Assembly (NCBI GenBank): GCA_021793095.1
Contig: JAJYTK010000012.1
Coordinates: 1-11,258 of the forward strand
DNA from: Pseudomonadota bacterium
GTDB taxonomy: Bacteria > Pseudomonadota > Gammaproteobacteria > Burkholderiales > Burkholderiaceae_B
Direction of reading: 5' to 3'
Length of the DNA: 11,258 nucleotides
The stretch's first letter is position 1. Each line of letters starts with the position of its first letter. Below, piece by piece: positions 1 through 7,329 of this stretch. A program made the position numbers and the translations under genes. Below the pieces are notes generated by a model that made no database searches, was not told the DNA's origin, and saw only the letters and a program-made list of their open reading frames with translations.

Positions 1-178
1 TCGCTCTCTCGAAATGCTGCCGATGCCCCTGCTGCTCATCACGACGCTCGCTGTGCTGCTCATCTACCTTTTGTAATTGTTGGTCCATCGCACAAGCCGT
101 TAAAAAAACGCTCACCACCACGACCATTACCCCGCATCGCCACCACCTTTTAGATGGGTACCCAAAAGCCTTTAACAT
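1..178 (-). CDS. Putative pilus-cluster lipoprotein (PilN/secretin-like?), 5' part only
   Basis: Partial gene: the first 59 codons are present and the rest lies beyond the left edge. The start is the ATG at 176-178, preceded by a clear AGGAG (plus-strand CTCCT at 185-189) six bases upstream. The product opens with a basic stretch (KRWWR), a hydrophobic run rich in Val, and a lipobox LTAC with Cys29, so it should be exported and lipidated. After the Cys the chain is very polar and rich in Gln, Glu, Arg and His (residues 32-59). It starts 24 nt after the stop of the TcpQ-domain lipoprotein and is surely co-transcribed with it. In R64-type type IVb pilus clusters a TcpQ-domain PilL is followed closely by the lipoprotein secretin PilN, which would fit, but the secretin domain itself is outside the window, so that identity is inference. 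The lipoprotein call is firm. Confidence 0.7.
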   Translation of the reverse strand, partial: MLKAFGYPSKRWWRCGVMVVVVSVFLTACAMDQQLQKVDEQHSERRDEQQGHRQHFERA

Positions 179-184
179 CCCGAT

Positions 185-189
185 CTCCT
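185..189 (-). promoter_or_regulatory. Ribosome binding site of the edge lipoprotein gene
   Basis: The minus strand reads AGGAG six bases before the ATG at 178. It is the best Shine-Dalgarno match seen in the window, and it fixes the start of a gene that is cut by the window edge. Confidence 0.75.
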
Positions 190-202
190 GGTTTTTTCCG
201 GC

Positions 203-1120
203 TTAATCAATGCCTTGCTTGCGGTCGGCGGGCGTTTCTCGGTCTTCAACCCCATGCCCGCCTGCCAAACACGATTGCGGCTCAGGAATAATGCGCAGCA
301 CCTGGTTACTATAAAAGCAGGCTCGTAACGGCTGTGCCCCAAGCTGTGCACTCTTGAGCAATTGCTCGACTGATTGCTCAAATGGCCCTTGAAATTGCGC
401 CGTATTCATAATGGGGTAATCCACCTCTAACCCCCAATGCTCGTTCGTAAAGTGCCAGTTTGCTTGTTTTGCCCAACGCTGTAAGGCTTGGCGCATGGTT
501 TCATCTGCTGGGCCAATCTCAAAGCGCTGAGTTGACTGAGCAGGGGCAGAAAGAGCTCGGGTCTCTTTGGGTAAAGCTTGGGAGGGCTGTGCTGGTTTTT
601 CTGCTTTCTGCACGGGGTCTCCCCCTGCTGCGGTCTGCGCGTTTCGATCCGACGTTGACGGCTCATCCTGTACCACTAACGGCTTTGGATGCTTTGGATG
701 AGTAGGCGTTTTTGTTTGAGCCTGCTTAGGAACCCTAGGAGGCATTTCAGTGATCTGGGGTTGCTGCACCGATTCATGACGTGCTTGCGCCTGCAAACGC
801 CCCCCTTGAAAAAGCAACTCGCGCCATTGACCCTCTATCACCACATACGGTTCAAAATGCTGATATTTCACAGCATGGTACTGGCCCCTTTGATAGGCAA
901 AAATAGCCGGTAAATGCTGTTCAGGGCGAAATTGCAGCCATACCTGCTGCTGATTATTAAACACCTGCACCGGTGCGATGGCCCGCTCTCCAGAGAGCCG
1001 CCAATTGAAATCAAAGGCCCCTGCAGCCAAAGAAGGTGATGACTGCTCTAAGGTCGGCAGAGTGGGCACGCAGCCCCCCAGCATAAAAAAAATCGTGCTC
1101 ACAACAGCAATTTTCCTCAT
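203..1120 (-). CDS. TcpQ-domain lipoprotein with VirB9/CagX-like N-terminal part (PilL-like)
   Basis: A 305-residue exported lipoprotein. The signal sequence ends in a lipobox LGGC (Cys17). Residues about 36-115 resemble the VirB9/CagX/TrbG beta-sandwich of conjugation systems: the stretch IAPVQVFNNQQQVWLQF followed by LPAIF matches the family pattern of a P-x-x-V-F-(D/N) strand, an aromatic-Q-F strand and PAIF. Residues about 116-197 form a Pro, Gln, Lys and Ala-rich linker. Residues about 199-285 (from RFEIGPADETMRQAL through LRIIPE) match the TcpQ/PilL C-terminal domain, which in type IVb pilus and related systems works with the outer-membrane secretin. The likely role is an outer-membrane-anchored assembly factor for a pilus or secretin. 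It sits 24 nt upstream of another lipoprotein gene. Translation initiation is weak: only GGGA lies about 7 nt before the ATG. The TcpQ call is fairly firm; the VirB9 resemblance is read by eye. Confidence 0.72.
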   Translation of the reverse strand: MRKIAVVSTIFFMLGGCVPTLPTLEQSSPSLAAGAFDFNWRLSGERAIAPVQVFNNQQQVWLQFRPEQHLPAIFAYQRGQYHAVKYQHFEPYVVIEGQWRELLFQGGRLQAQARHESVQQPQITEMPPRVPKQAQTKTPTHPKHPKPLVVQDEPSTSDRNAQTAAGGDPVQKAEKPAQPSQALPKETRALSAPAQSTQRFEIGPADETMRQALQRWAKQANWHFTNEHWGLEVDYPIMNTAQFQGPFEQSVEQLLKSAQLGAQPLRACFYSNQVLRIIPEPQSCLAGGHGVEDRETPADRKQGID

Positions 1121-1131
1121 TGAACGATCCC

Positions 1132-1161
1132 AAAAAAAAGCCTAGGACAATGCCTAGGCTT
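1132..1161 (-). terminator. Intrinsic terminator of the parE-to-ugpB-like transcription unit
   Basis: A perfect 9-bp stem (AAGCCTAGG at 1138-1146 with CCTAGGCTT at 1153-1161) closes a 6-nt loop. Read on the minus strand, it is followed at once by a run of T from the A tract at 1132-1139. This is a textbook Rho-independent terminator for minus-strand transcription, lying 132 nt beyond the stop of the UgpB-like gene. It also ends only 11 nt before the start codon of the TcpQ-domain lipoprotein, so it may act as an attenuator for that gene. Confidence 0.85.
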
Positions 1162-1203
1162 AATCATGACTGAGCTGCTGGTGAAATACTATTTGGGAAA
1201 TTC

Positions 1204-1230
1204 CGCTGCGCTAAAATAATCCGCGCAGCG
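1204..1230. repeat. 8-bp inverted repeat in the intergenic region
   Basis: CGCTGCGC (1204-1211) and GCGCAGCG (1223-1230) are exact reverse complements around an 11-nt A/T-rich spacer. Neither strand has a T run right after it, so it is not an intrinsic terminator by itself. It could be an mRNA 3'-end stabilising hairpin for the UgpB-like gene, an operator, or part of a folded leader for the downstream pilus-type gene. Confidence 0.55.
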
Positions 1231-1263
1231 TATTGTGATGATTTCTTTATGCTATGTGTTAAG

Positions 1264-1275
1264 TGGGTTAACCCA
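1264..1275. repeat. Perfect 12-bp palindrome between the UgpB-like gene and the terminator
   Basis: TGGGTTAACCCA is a perfect palindrome lying 18 nt beyond the stop codon of the UgpB-like gene on the minus strand. It could be a small protein-binding site or chance; nothing else here assigns a role. Confidence 0.4.
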
Positions 1276-1293
1276 TTGTTTGATACAGCTGGT

Positions 1294-2592
1294 TTAACGC
1301 TGTGCCATGAGCTGATTTGCTTGCTTGGCCGCGCTTTCCAAAGCCGAAATAGCGGTCTGTTCGCCGTTTAAAGCCTCTTCGAGGGTCTGGTTAAACATCG
1401 CCCGAATCAGGTGGTAGTTATTGACTTTAAACCCGCGGGTAGTGGCCGCTGGTGGCTGACCGTAGACAGCGACTATTTCTTTCCACTCGCCCATCGGTGT
1501 GTAGTATTGATCACTGACCTTTTCAAAAGCCTGCTTGGTGAGCGGCAAGAAGCCCGTTTTCTGATGCCAATTAGCCGCCTGTTTGGGCTCTGCCAACCAA
1601 GTAATAAAAGCGGCGGTGGCATTGTCTTTGTCCGCATCATGACCATTGGTGGCCCATAAACCGGCCCCCGTCACAAATGGGTTGCCTGGGGTTTCGGCCA
1701 CCTGAGGATAATAGGGCAAGCCCACCACGGAGAACTTCAGCCCCCCCTGATCCTGGAAATAGCCTAAATTGCCCGAGTTTGACAGCAAAGTACCGCATTC
1801 CCCTTGGGCAAATCGTTGGGTGGCGAGTTCATTAAATTCGGGTGGCGTCATTATCTCACTACGCACCCAGCTAATCATGGTCGATAAATGACGCACATAC
1901 AGAGAGTTAAACTTAAACCCCTGTTGTTGGTCTGCGCCGCCGGGATAAAACTGCTTGTTCACCGCTGCCAAGTTTTCCAAATTGATAGATACGGGTTGGT
2001 CAGATGTGATAGGACAGCGACGCGTGGCACTGTTGGCCACCTGTACTAACTGCCCCTGCAGCTCACTCCAATCGCGACTGGGTTTGGCCCCATCGATGTT
2101 TGCCTTCTCAAATGCCTCGGTGTTGTAAAACATCACAGGGATTTCCGCCATCAGCGGCAGTGCCAACAAACGTCCATTGGCATCATGCATGAAATTGTTC
2201 TCGCTGGGCAAAAACCAAGTTGACTCTTGCATGGGCGCATTGGCCAGCAGCTGATACATGGGTTGGATATATGAACGAGTGGCGACATCATCCAAACCAG
2301 TGGTCTCGGGCAGCTGCACTAAATTAGGGCGCTGCTCTTCACTGACCATATTGAGCGCTTCATCCAGAGCAGCCACATCATAAAAATCTTGGAGGACCAC
2401 CTTTACATCGGATTGTGAACGATTGTAGCTTTTGACCATGCCCTCAAAGACCTTGGCATTGTGTTCATTAAGTGCATGCCAGACCTGGATCTCGGTCGCC
2501 GCCCAAGCGGTTGAGGCAATACCCAAGGCCGCCACACCAATAGCAGTTGTTAAAGAAGCACGCCAACGGGAGATATGGAGATATTTTTTCAT
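1294..2592 (-). CDS. Extracellular solute-binding protein, family 1 (UgpB-like)
   Basis: A 432-residue periplasmic substrate-binding protein of an ABC importer. An N-terminal signal peptide with a hydrophobic core ends in AWA-A, predicting cleavage near residue 31. The mature start (TEIQVWHAL) and the C-terminal stretch NWHQKTGFLPLTKQAF match E. coli UgpB, which binds glycerol 3-phosphate (E. coli: EWHQKTGYLPITKAAY). The GECGTLL...SG...LGYF segment also follows UgpB. In the short motif TKGLRLGN of E. coli UgpB the phosphate-contacting Arg is Lys here (RGFKVNN), so the ligand may not be glycerol 3-phosphate and I withhold the symbol. Its ATG lies 5 nt after the stop of the DadA-like gene, which suggests translational coupling; the Shine-Dalgarno is weak. 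No permease or ATPase genes are nearby. A G7 tract on the coding strand lies at 1741-1747. The family call is firm; the ligand is unknown. Confidence 0.88.
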   Translation of the reverse strand: MKKYLHISRWRASLTTAIGVAALGIASTAWAATEIQVWHALNEHNAKVFEGMVKSYNRSQSDVKVVLQDFYDVAALDEALNMVSEEQRPNLVQLPETTGLDDVATRSYIQPMYQLLANAPMQESTWFLPSENNFMHDANGRLLALPLMAEIPVMFYNTEAFEKANIDGAKPSRDWSELQGQLVQVANSATRRCPITSDQPVSINLENLAAVNKQFYPGGADQQQGFKFNSLYVRHLSTMISWVRSEIMTPPEFNELATQRFAQGECGTLLSNSGNLGYFQDQGGLKFSVVGLPYYPQVAETPGNPFVTGAGLWATNGHDADKDNATAAFITWLAEPKQAANWHQKTGFLPLTKQAFEKVSDQYYTPMGEWKEIVAVYGQPPAATTRGFKVNNYHLIRAMFNQTLEEALNGEQTAISALESAAKQANQLMAQR

Positions 2593-2597
2593 AAGCT

Positions 2598-3851
2598 CTA
2601 TCTTAAATAAGGAAAGTCCAGCTCAGGCGGCTGCTGGGCCATGACATCAGCCAATAATCTCGCCGAGCCCACACTCATGGTCCAACCAAGATTACTATGC
2701 CCTGTGTTGATATAAAGATTTTTTATGGCCGTCCGACCAATCAACGGCACATTGGCCGGCGTTGCCGATCGCAGCCCCGTCCAAAACCGCCCCTTTTCTG
2801 GGTGTATACAAGCCCCAAAATGGCGTTTTGCATGATCCACAATCAGCTGACACCGATAGTCATTTAATGAGCGGTTAAAGCCACTGAGCTCAGCAAAACC
2901 CGACACCCGCAACTGATCACCTAAACGAGCAAAACTCAGCCGCAAAGCCGGATCATACACCCCTACCTCGGGTGCTTGGTCAGGATCGGTTAGCTCAAAC
3001 GATGCCGTATATCCTTTGACTGGATACAAGTGAAAAGGCAAACCAGCCTGCCGTAATAATAAACCAGATTCTGCGCCCAAAGCGATAACATACAAATCAA
3101 AGTGCAAAGATTCGTAATCGCCGTCGGCAGTTTTCACCTCTAAACCTTGTACTGCGCCATGTTGGCATAATAGGCGGGTCACTGTGGTTTGATACAAAAA
3201 GTGTACCCCGGCGTCATGCGCATGTTGCGCTAATTGGCGGGTAAAAAGATACGCGTCTCCGACAGCATCTTGGCTGGTGTAATCCCCCCCAATAATTGAT
3301 GTCGCACTGTGCGCTAAAGAGGGTTCTAACTCAATCACCTCTTCGGTGCTCAATAAGCGCCGATCAATCCCCAGATCGCGCAAACGATCTAAAGTGTGCT
3401 CTGCTTGGGCCAAATCCTTGTGATGACGATAAAGACTGAGCACCCCGCAAGGGCGATATTGATACTGTATGCCAAGGGCGGTCCCGAGCTGATGCGTGAG
3501 ATTTTTACTGTACTCGGCCAAACGCACCATATTAAGGATATTGGTATAAGTTTTACTGGGTAAACATTGCCATAAAAAAGCGGCCCCCCAAGACCATTGC
3601 TGGGGGTCAATACGCGGCCGGAACATGATCGGGGCATGGTCCTGAAATAAACCAGCGATGAGCTGCCAAGGGGCAGACGGCCGAGCCCAAGGACGTGCCT
3701 GCCCCACAGAAATCAACCCGCCACCCAAACGCGTACTGTCTTGGGCCACCTGGGACTGACGGTCAATCACCGTGACATCAAATCCCGCCTGCCGCAGCCA
3801 CCAAGCGCTGGCCACCCCTACACTGCCTGCTCCGATAACGGCAACTCTCAT
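2598..3851 (-). CDS. FAD-dependent oxidoreductase, D-amino-acid dehydrogenase (DadA) family
   Basis: A 417-residue flavoprotein of the DAO/GlpO fold. The N-terminal Rossmann motif GAGSVG (residues 7-12) follows a beta strand, with Asp30 at the end of strand two (VTVID) to hold the FAD ribose. LGGGLIS follows, and the C-terminal FAD-contact motif TGHSNLGWTMSVGSARLLAD (residues 383-402) is typical of DadA. Length is close to DadA (432 in E. coli). DadA family members strip hydrogen from D-amino acids, giving a 2-oxo acid and ammonia, and pass electrons to the respiratory chain at the inner membrane; related proteins act on glycine, proline or other secondary amines, so the substrate is open. 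An AAGG lies about 7 nt before the ATG. The gene follows the reductase by 35 nt and precedes the UgpB-like gene by 5 nt. G7 and G6 tracts lie at 3284-3290 and 3584-3589. Confidence 0.85.
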   Translation of the reverse strand: MRVAVIGAGSVGVASAWWLRQAGFDVTVIDRQSQVAQDSTRLGGGLISVGQARPWARPSAPWQLIAGLFQDHAPIMFRPRIDPQQWSWGAAFLWQCLPSKTYTNILNMVRLAEYSKNLTHQLGTALGIQYQYRPCGVLSLYRHHKDLAQAEHTLDRLRDLGIDRRLLSTEEVIELEPSLAHSATSIIGGDYTSQDAVGDAYLFTRQLAQHAHDAGVHFLYQTTVTRLLCQHGAVQGLEVKTADGDYESLHFDLYVIALGAESGLLLRQAGLPFHLYPVKGYTASFELTDPDQAPEVGVYDPALRLSFARLGDQLRVSGFAELSGFNRSLNDYRCQLIVDHAKRHFGACIHPEKGRFWTGLRSATPANVPLIGRTAIKNLYINTGHSNLGWTMSVGSARLLADVMAQQPPELDFPYLR

Positions 3852-3886
3852 ATTTTGCCTTTGCGTCTGTGCCCGTGGGCGGCCGA

Positions 3887-4927
3887 TTAGCCGCCTACTT
3901 TGTCAGCCTCTGAAGTAAAGGCATCGGAAAAATATGCCTCATCATCAAGCTGACAGTGCTGTATGAAATCACGGCGCGCCCCTTCAACCATTTGGGGGTT
4001 ACCGCAAGCATAAACCTCCCAAGCAGATAAATCAGGGAGATCGTCCATCACGGCATGGTGCACAAACCCAGTGCGTCCGGTCCAGTGGTCATCCGGTTGG
4101 GCATCAGAGATCACTGGGATATATTCAAAATCACTAAAATGCTGCGCCCACTGTTGGACACGCTCGGCCAAATAGAGGTCCTGAGGGCGTCGCCCCCCCC
4201 AATAAAAGCGAATCTTGCGGTCTTGGCCTTTTTCAATCAAGGACTCTACCATGGCATTAATGGGGGCAAAACCCGTGCCGCTGGCCAAAAATACAATGGG
4301 GCGCTCGGATTCTTCGCGTAAATAAAAGGTCCCCAGCGGCAATTCAACACGCAGGACTTGGCGCTCTTTGATGGCCGGCTGAGTGGCCCCAAATAAGGAA
4401 TCAGTAAACAATCCACCGGGCATATGCCGAATGTGAAGGGTGACGGTATTATCCTCATTGGGTGGATTGGCCATGGAATAACTGCGCTCGGCCCCACCCT
4501 TTAAAAGTAAATTGAGGTATTGGCCGGGATAATAGAAAACAGACTGACTCGCAGGCAATTGCAACTGTACCTGCATCACATCATCAATCAAGGGGGTGAT
4601 GCTCAACACGCGTGAGGGCAGTTTGCGCACCTCTATATCAGACATCACAGTGGCGGATGGCGACTCAATCACCATATCACTGCAAGGGCGCGCCTGACAC
4701 ATCAGACTGTAACCGGCCTCGAGCTCCTCGGGCATTAATATTTGCTCTGGCGCGGTGCCCGCCTCAAATGAACCTGAGATCACCTTGGCCATGCACGTCG
4801 AACAACTGCCCCCACGACAACTGTAGGGTAAAAGAATTTTGGCCTCGAGCGCGGCATCCAGTACGCTTTGACCTTCTTGTACCGTAAAACTCAACCCTAG
4901 GGGCTCGACCTGAACTTTAAAACTCAT
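3887..4927 (-). CDS. 2Fe-2S/FAD/NAD(P) electron-transfer reductase (AscD-like)
   Basis: A 346-residue cytosolic flavin reductase with a plant-type ferredoxin domain at the N terminus. The 2Fe-2S cysteines are Cys37, Cys42, Cys45 and Cys77 in the pattern C-x4-C-x2-C-x31-C (YSCRGGSCSTC ... LMCQA). The FAD-binding motif RSYS is at 148-151. The NAD(P) loop ASGTGFAPI is near 215-223 and the C-terminal nicotinamide motif YACGNPQMV at 306-314. This order, ferredoxin then ferredoxin-NADP reductase module, matches the reductases of oxygenase systems and AscD, usually annotated CDP-6-deoxy-delta-3,4-glucoseen reductase. That name is probably not its function here, as no deoxysugar genes surround it. 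It should move electrons from NAD(P)H to a partner not seen in the window. It lies 78 nt after parC and 35 nt before the DadA-like gene. A G8 tract at 4193-4200 encodes part of WGGR. Fold certain; partner unknown. Confidence 0.87.
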   Translation of the reverse strand: MSFKVQVEPLGLSFTVQEGQSVLDAALEAKILLPYSCRGGSCSTCMAKVISGSFEAGTAPEQILMPEELEAGYSLMCQARPCSDMVIESPSATVMSDIEVRKLPSRVLSITPLIDDVMQVQLQLPASQSVFYYPGQYLNLLLKGGAERSYSMANPPNEDNTVTLHIRHMPGGLFTDSLFGATQPAIKERQVLRVELPLGTFYLREESERPIVFLASGTGFAPINAMVESLIEKGQDRKIRFYWGGRRPQDLYLAERVQQWAQHFSDFEYIPVISDAQPDDHWTGRTGFVHHAVMDDLPDLSAWEVYACGNPQMVEGARRDFIQHCQLDDEAYFSDAFTSEADKVGG

Positions 4928-4963
4928 GACTTACTCTTTTCAAACAAAGGTTTATGCCTCGCG

Positions 4964-4982
4964 ACGGTACCCCGAGCACCGT
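4964..4982. repeat. Weak inverted repeat between parC and the reductase gene
   Basis: ACGGT (4964-4968) and ACCGT (4978-4982) pair around a 9-nt loop in the 78-nt gap after parC. No T run follows on the minus strand, so this gives no support for termination here. It may be a processing or stability hairpin, or chance. Confidence 0.25.
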
Positions 4983-5005
4983 TGAACTGATGCAATAGAA
5001 CTGAC

Positions 5006-7327
5006 TTAATCCTCGCCCTCAGGAGTGGGCACGCGGGTTAATAGAGGGTTGCGAATTTTCCTCGTCAGTATTTTGCCCTTACGCGCACGGCGCCCTACAT
5101 AAGGTGCCAACTCTTTTTCGTCAAAGACCCAAGTATAGTCTCGGCGCCTATAAATCCCTTGGATCTGCACACCTTGAGGCCCGACGCCCGCCCACTGTAT
5201 GAGCCGATCATCGGCGTCCAGATTAATCAACATGGTGCCGCGCCCACCCCCTTTAAGCACACGCAGCTCATCTAAATCAAAAACCAAGAACCGCCCCTTT
5301 TCTGTCAGTAACGCGAGCTGGGTATCCTCTGGATGCAGATAGAGGGGCTTTAAGAGCTGCTCAGAGGCTTGCACATTAATGAACTGTTTGCCCGCCCGCT
5401 GACGTGTCAACATATCGGGCTGCTGCGCGATGAAACCGTAGCCATTTTCCACACCCAATACAAAACGCTGTGCTGAGTCACCGATGACCATATGTTCTAT
5501 CTGGGTCCCCGCCGCCACATCAATGTAAGCAGTAATGGGCTGCCCATCGCCTCGTGCCGGGGGCAGCTCATGCACGGAAACGGTATAGCTGCGTCCGTCA
5601 GAACCCAAAGCGGTGAGATGATCAACGCTACGGCATTCTATCGCATCATAAAAACCATCACCACTTTTGAAGTGTGTGCTTTCTAAATCATGCCCATGCC
5701 CCTGCCGACGGCGTAGCCATCCCTGTTGTGAAATAATGACCGTTACCGGCTCATCTAACACAGGCGTTTCCAGCACGGCCTGCTCGGCCTCTTGGATAAG
5801 CGTGCGGCGCTTATCTCCAAACTTTTTAGCATCACTTTCTATTTCGCGGATCAATAACCGCTTAAAGGTTGCGGGACTATTCAGTATTTTTTCCAACTGC
5901 GCCTTCTGTTTGCGCTGCTCTTCTAGCTCTTGTTCTATTTTTATCCCTTCTAATCGGGCGAGCTGGCGTAAGCGCATCTCTAGGATATCTTCGGCCTGAC
6001 GCTCGCTCAGGGCAAAACGCTCGATCAAGGCCTCTTTGGGTTCATCGGCCTCCCGTATTGTCTGGATCACAGCATCCACATCCAAATAAACCACCATACG
6101 TCCTTCAAGGACATGGATGCGGTCATCGGTTTTGTCCAAACGGAATTGCGTCCGACGACGTACGGTTTCACGTCTAAACGCCAACCAGTCTTCGAGCATG
6201 CCGCGTAAGGGGGTTTGCTTGGGACGGCCTTGGGTATCAATGCTGACCAAATTAATGCTGTAATTGGCCTCCATGCTGGTATGCGCCAACAGCATTTCTG
6301 CAAATTCATGACGATCAATGCGGCTACTTTTGGGCTCAAAAACCAAACGCACTGTCTCTTCTTTGCTGGACTCATCACGGACAGTTTCCAGCATACTCAG
6401 AATTAAGGCACGCGTTTGCTGCTGCTCATTGCTCAGCGATCGACGCCCCTGACGGACGCGAGGATTGGTTTTTTCGTCTATCTCCTCAAGCACTTTTTGG
6501 CTGGATGTATTGGGAGGCAGCTCATCCACGACCAACTGCCACTGCCCACGTGCCATTTCCTCAAAACGCCAGCATGCTCGGACCTTGATCGACCCACGCC
6601 CCTGCTGATACACGCGTTGAATATCTTTGGCAGGGGTAATGATTTGCCCGCCCCCGGGGAAATCAGGCCCCTGAATATGGGACCACAACACCTCATCGGC
6701 CACCTCGGGGTCTTTGAGTAACGCCACGCACGCCTGCGCCACCTCGGTAATATGATGAGGGGGGATATCGGTAGCCATACCGACCGCAATACCGGTGGCC
6801 CCATTTAATAGCACCACAGGCAGGCGAGCAGGCAATACCTGCGGCTCGGTCTGACTGCCATCATAATTATCAATAAAATCGACGGTGCCCTCGTTAAGCT
6901 CTTCTAGCAAGAGCTGAGCAAACTCGGTCAGCCGTGCCTCGGTGTAACGCATGGCAGCTGCATTGTCCCCATCTCGAGAACCAAAGTTGCCCTGCCCCTC
7001 AATGAGCGGATAACGCAACACAAAATCTTGTGCCATACGCACCATCGCGTCATAGGCGGCCTGGTCACCGTGTGGGTGATACTTACCCAAAACGTCACCA
7101 ACCACACGTGCCGATTTCACTGGCCGCGCTTGTGTGCCCAGCCCCATCGCCTGCATGGCATACAAAATACGGCGTTGCACAGGCTTTTGCCCATCAGTCA
7201 CATCAGGCAAAGCCCGGCCACGTACGACCGAAATGGCGTAGTCCAAATAGGCCTGCTCGGCATAACGCGCCAAAATCAGGGCATCATCGTCGGTTTCATA
7301 ATCTAGAGTTGCTTGATCTGACATCAT
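5006..7327 (-). CDS. parC: DNA topoisomerase IV subunit A
   Basis: The breakage-reunion subunit of topoisomerase IV, which with ParE decatenates replicated chromosomes and relaxes supercoils. It has 773 residues against 752 in E. coli. The catalytic Tyr is Tyr128 in [10 protein letters not shown]. The winged-helix region carries [23 protein letters not shown] sequence (residues 71-88), and [20 protein letters not shown] is conserved. A coiled coil near residues 450-485 and a C-terminal beta-pinwheel from about residue 505 ([10 protein letters not shown] onward) follow; there is no GyrA box, which favours ParC over GyrA. The pocket residues equivalent to E. coli Ser80 and Glu84 are Gln89 and Asp93. 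The start is ATG-ATG at 7327/7324; the first lies 2 nt past the parE stop, and a GAGG lies about 13 nt upstream inside parE, so translation is probably coupled to parE. Three metabolic genes follow on the same strand. Confidence 0.95.
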   Translation of the reverse strand: MMSDQATLDYETDDDALILARYAEQAYLDYAISVVRGRALPDVTDGQKPVQRRILYAMQAMGLGTQARPVKSARVVGDVLGKYHPHGDQAAYDAMVRMAQDFVLRYPLIEGQGNFGSRDGDNAAAMRYTEARLTEFAQLLLEELNEGTVDFIDNYDGSQTEPQVLPARLPVVLLNGATGIAVGMATDIPPHHITEVAQACVALLKDPEVADEVLWSHIQGPDFPGGGQIITPAKDIQRVYQQGRGSIKVRACWRFEEMARGQWQLVVDELPPNTSSQKVLEEIDEKTNPRVRQGRRSLSNEQQQTRALILSMLETVRDESSKEETVRLVFEPKSSRIDRHEFAEMLLAHTSMEANYSINLVSIDTQGRPKQTPLRGMLEDWLAFRRETVRRRTQFRLDKTDDRIHVLEGRMVVYLDVDAVIQTIREADEPKEALIERFALSERQAEDILEMRLRQLARLEGIKIEQELEEQRKQKAQLEKILNSPATFKRLLIREIESDAKKFGDKRRTLIQEAEQAVLETPVLDEPVTVIISQQGWLRRRQGHGHDLESTHFKSGDGFYDAIECRSVDHLTALGSDGRSYTVSVHELPPARGDGQPITAYIDVAAGTQIEHMVIGDSAQRFVLGVENGYGFIAQQPDMLTRQRAGKQFINVQASEQLLKPLYLHPEDTQLALLTEKGRFLVFDLDELRVLKGGGRGTMLINLDADDRLIQWAGVGPQGVQIQGIYRRRDYTWVFDEKELAPYVGRRARKGKILTRKIRNPLLTRVPTPEGED

Positions 7328-7329
7328 GC

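Noticed and set aside
172..381. 69-codon minus-strand frame overlapping the end of the TcpQ-domain gene
   Set aside because: It overlaps two better-supported reading frames (lipoprotein signal and lipobox in both) and has no ribosome site or known motif.
3887..4927. Literal assignment as a deoxysugar (ascarylose) biosynthesis reductase
   Set aside because: The domain order matches AscD, but many oxygenase and general reductases share it, and no nucleotide-sugar genes are nearby.
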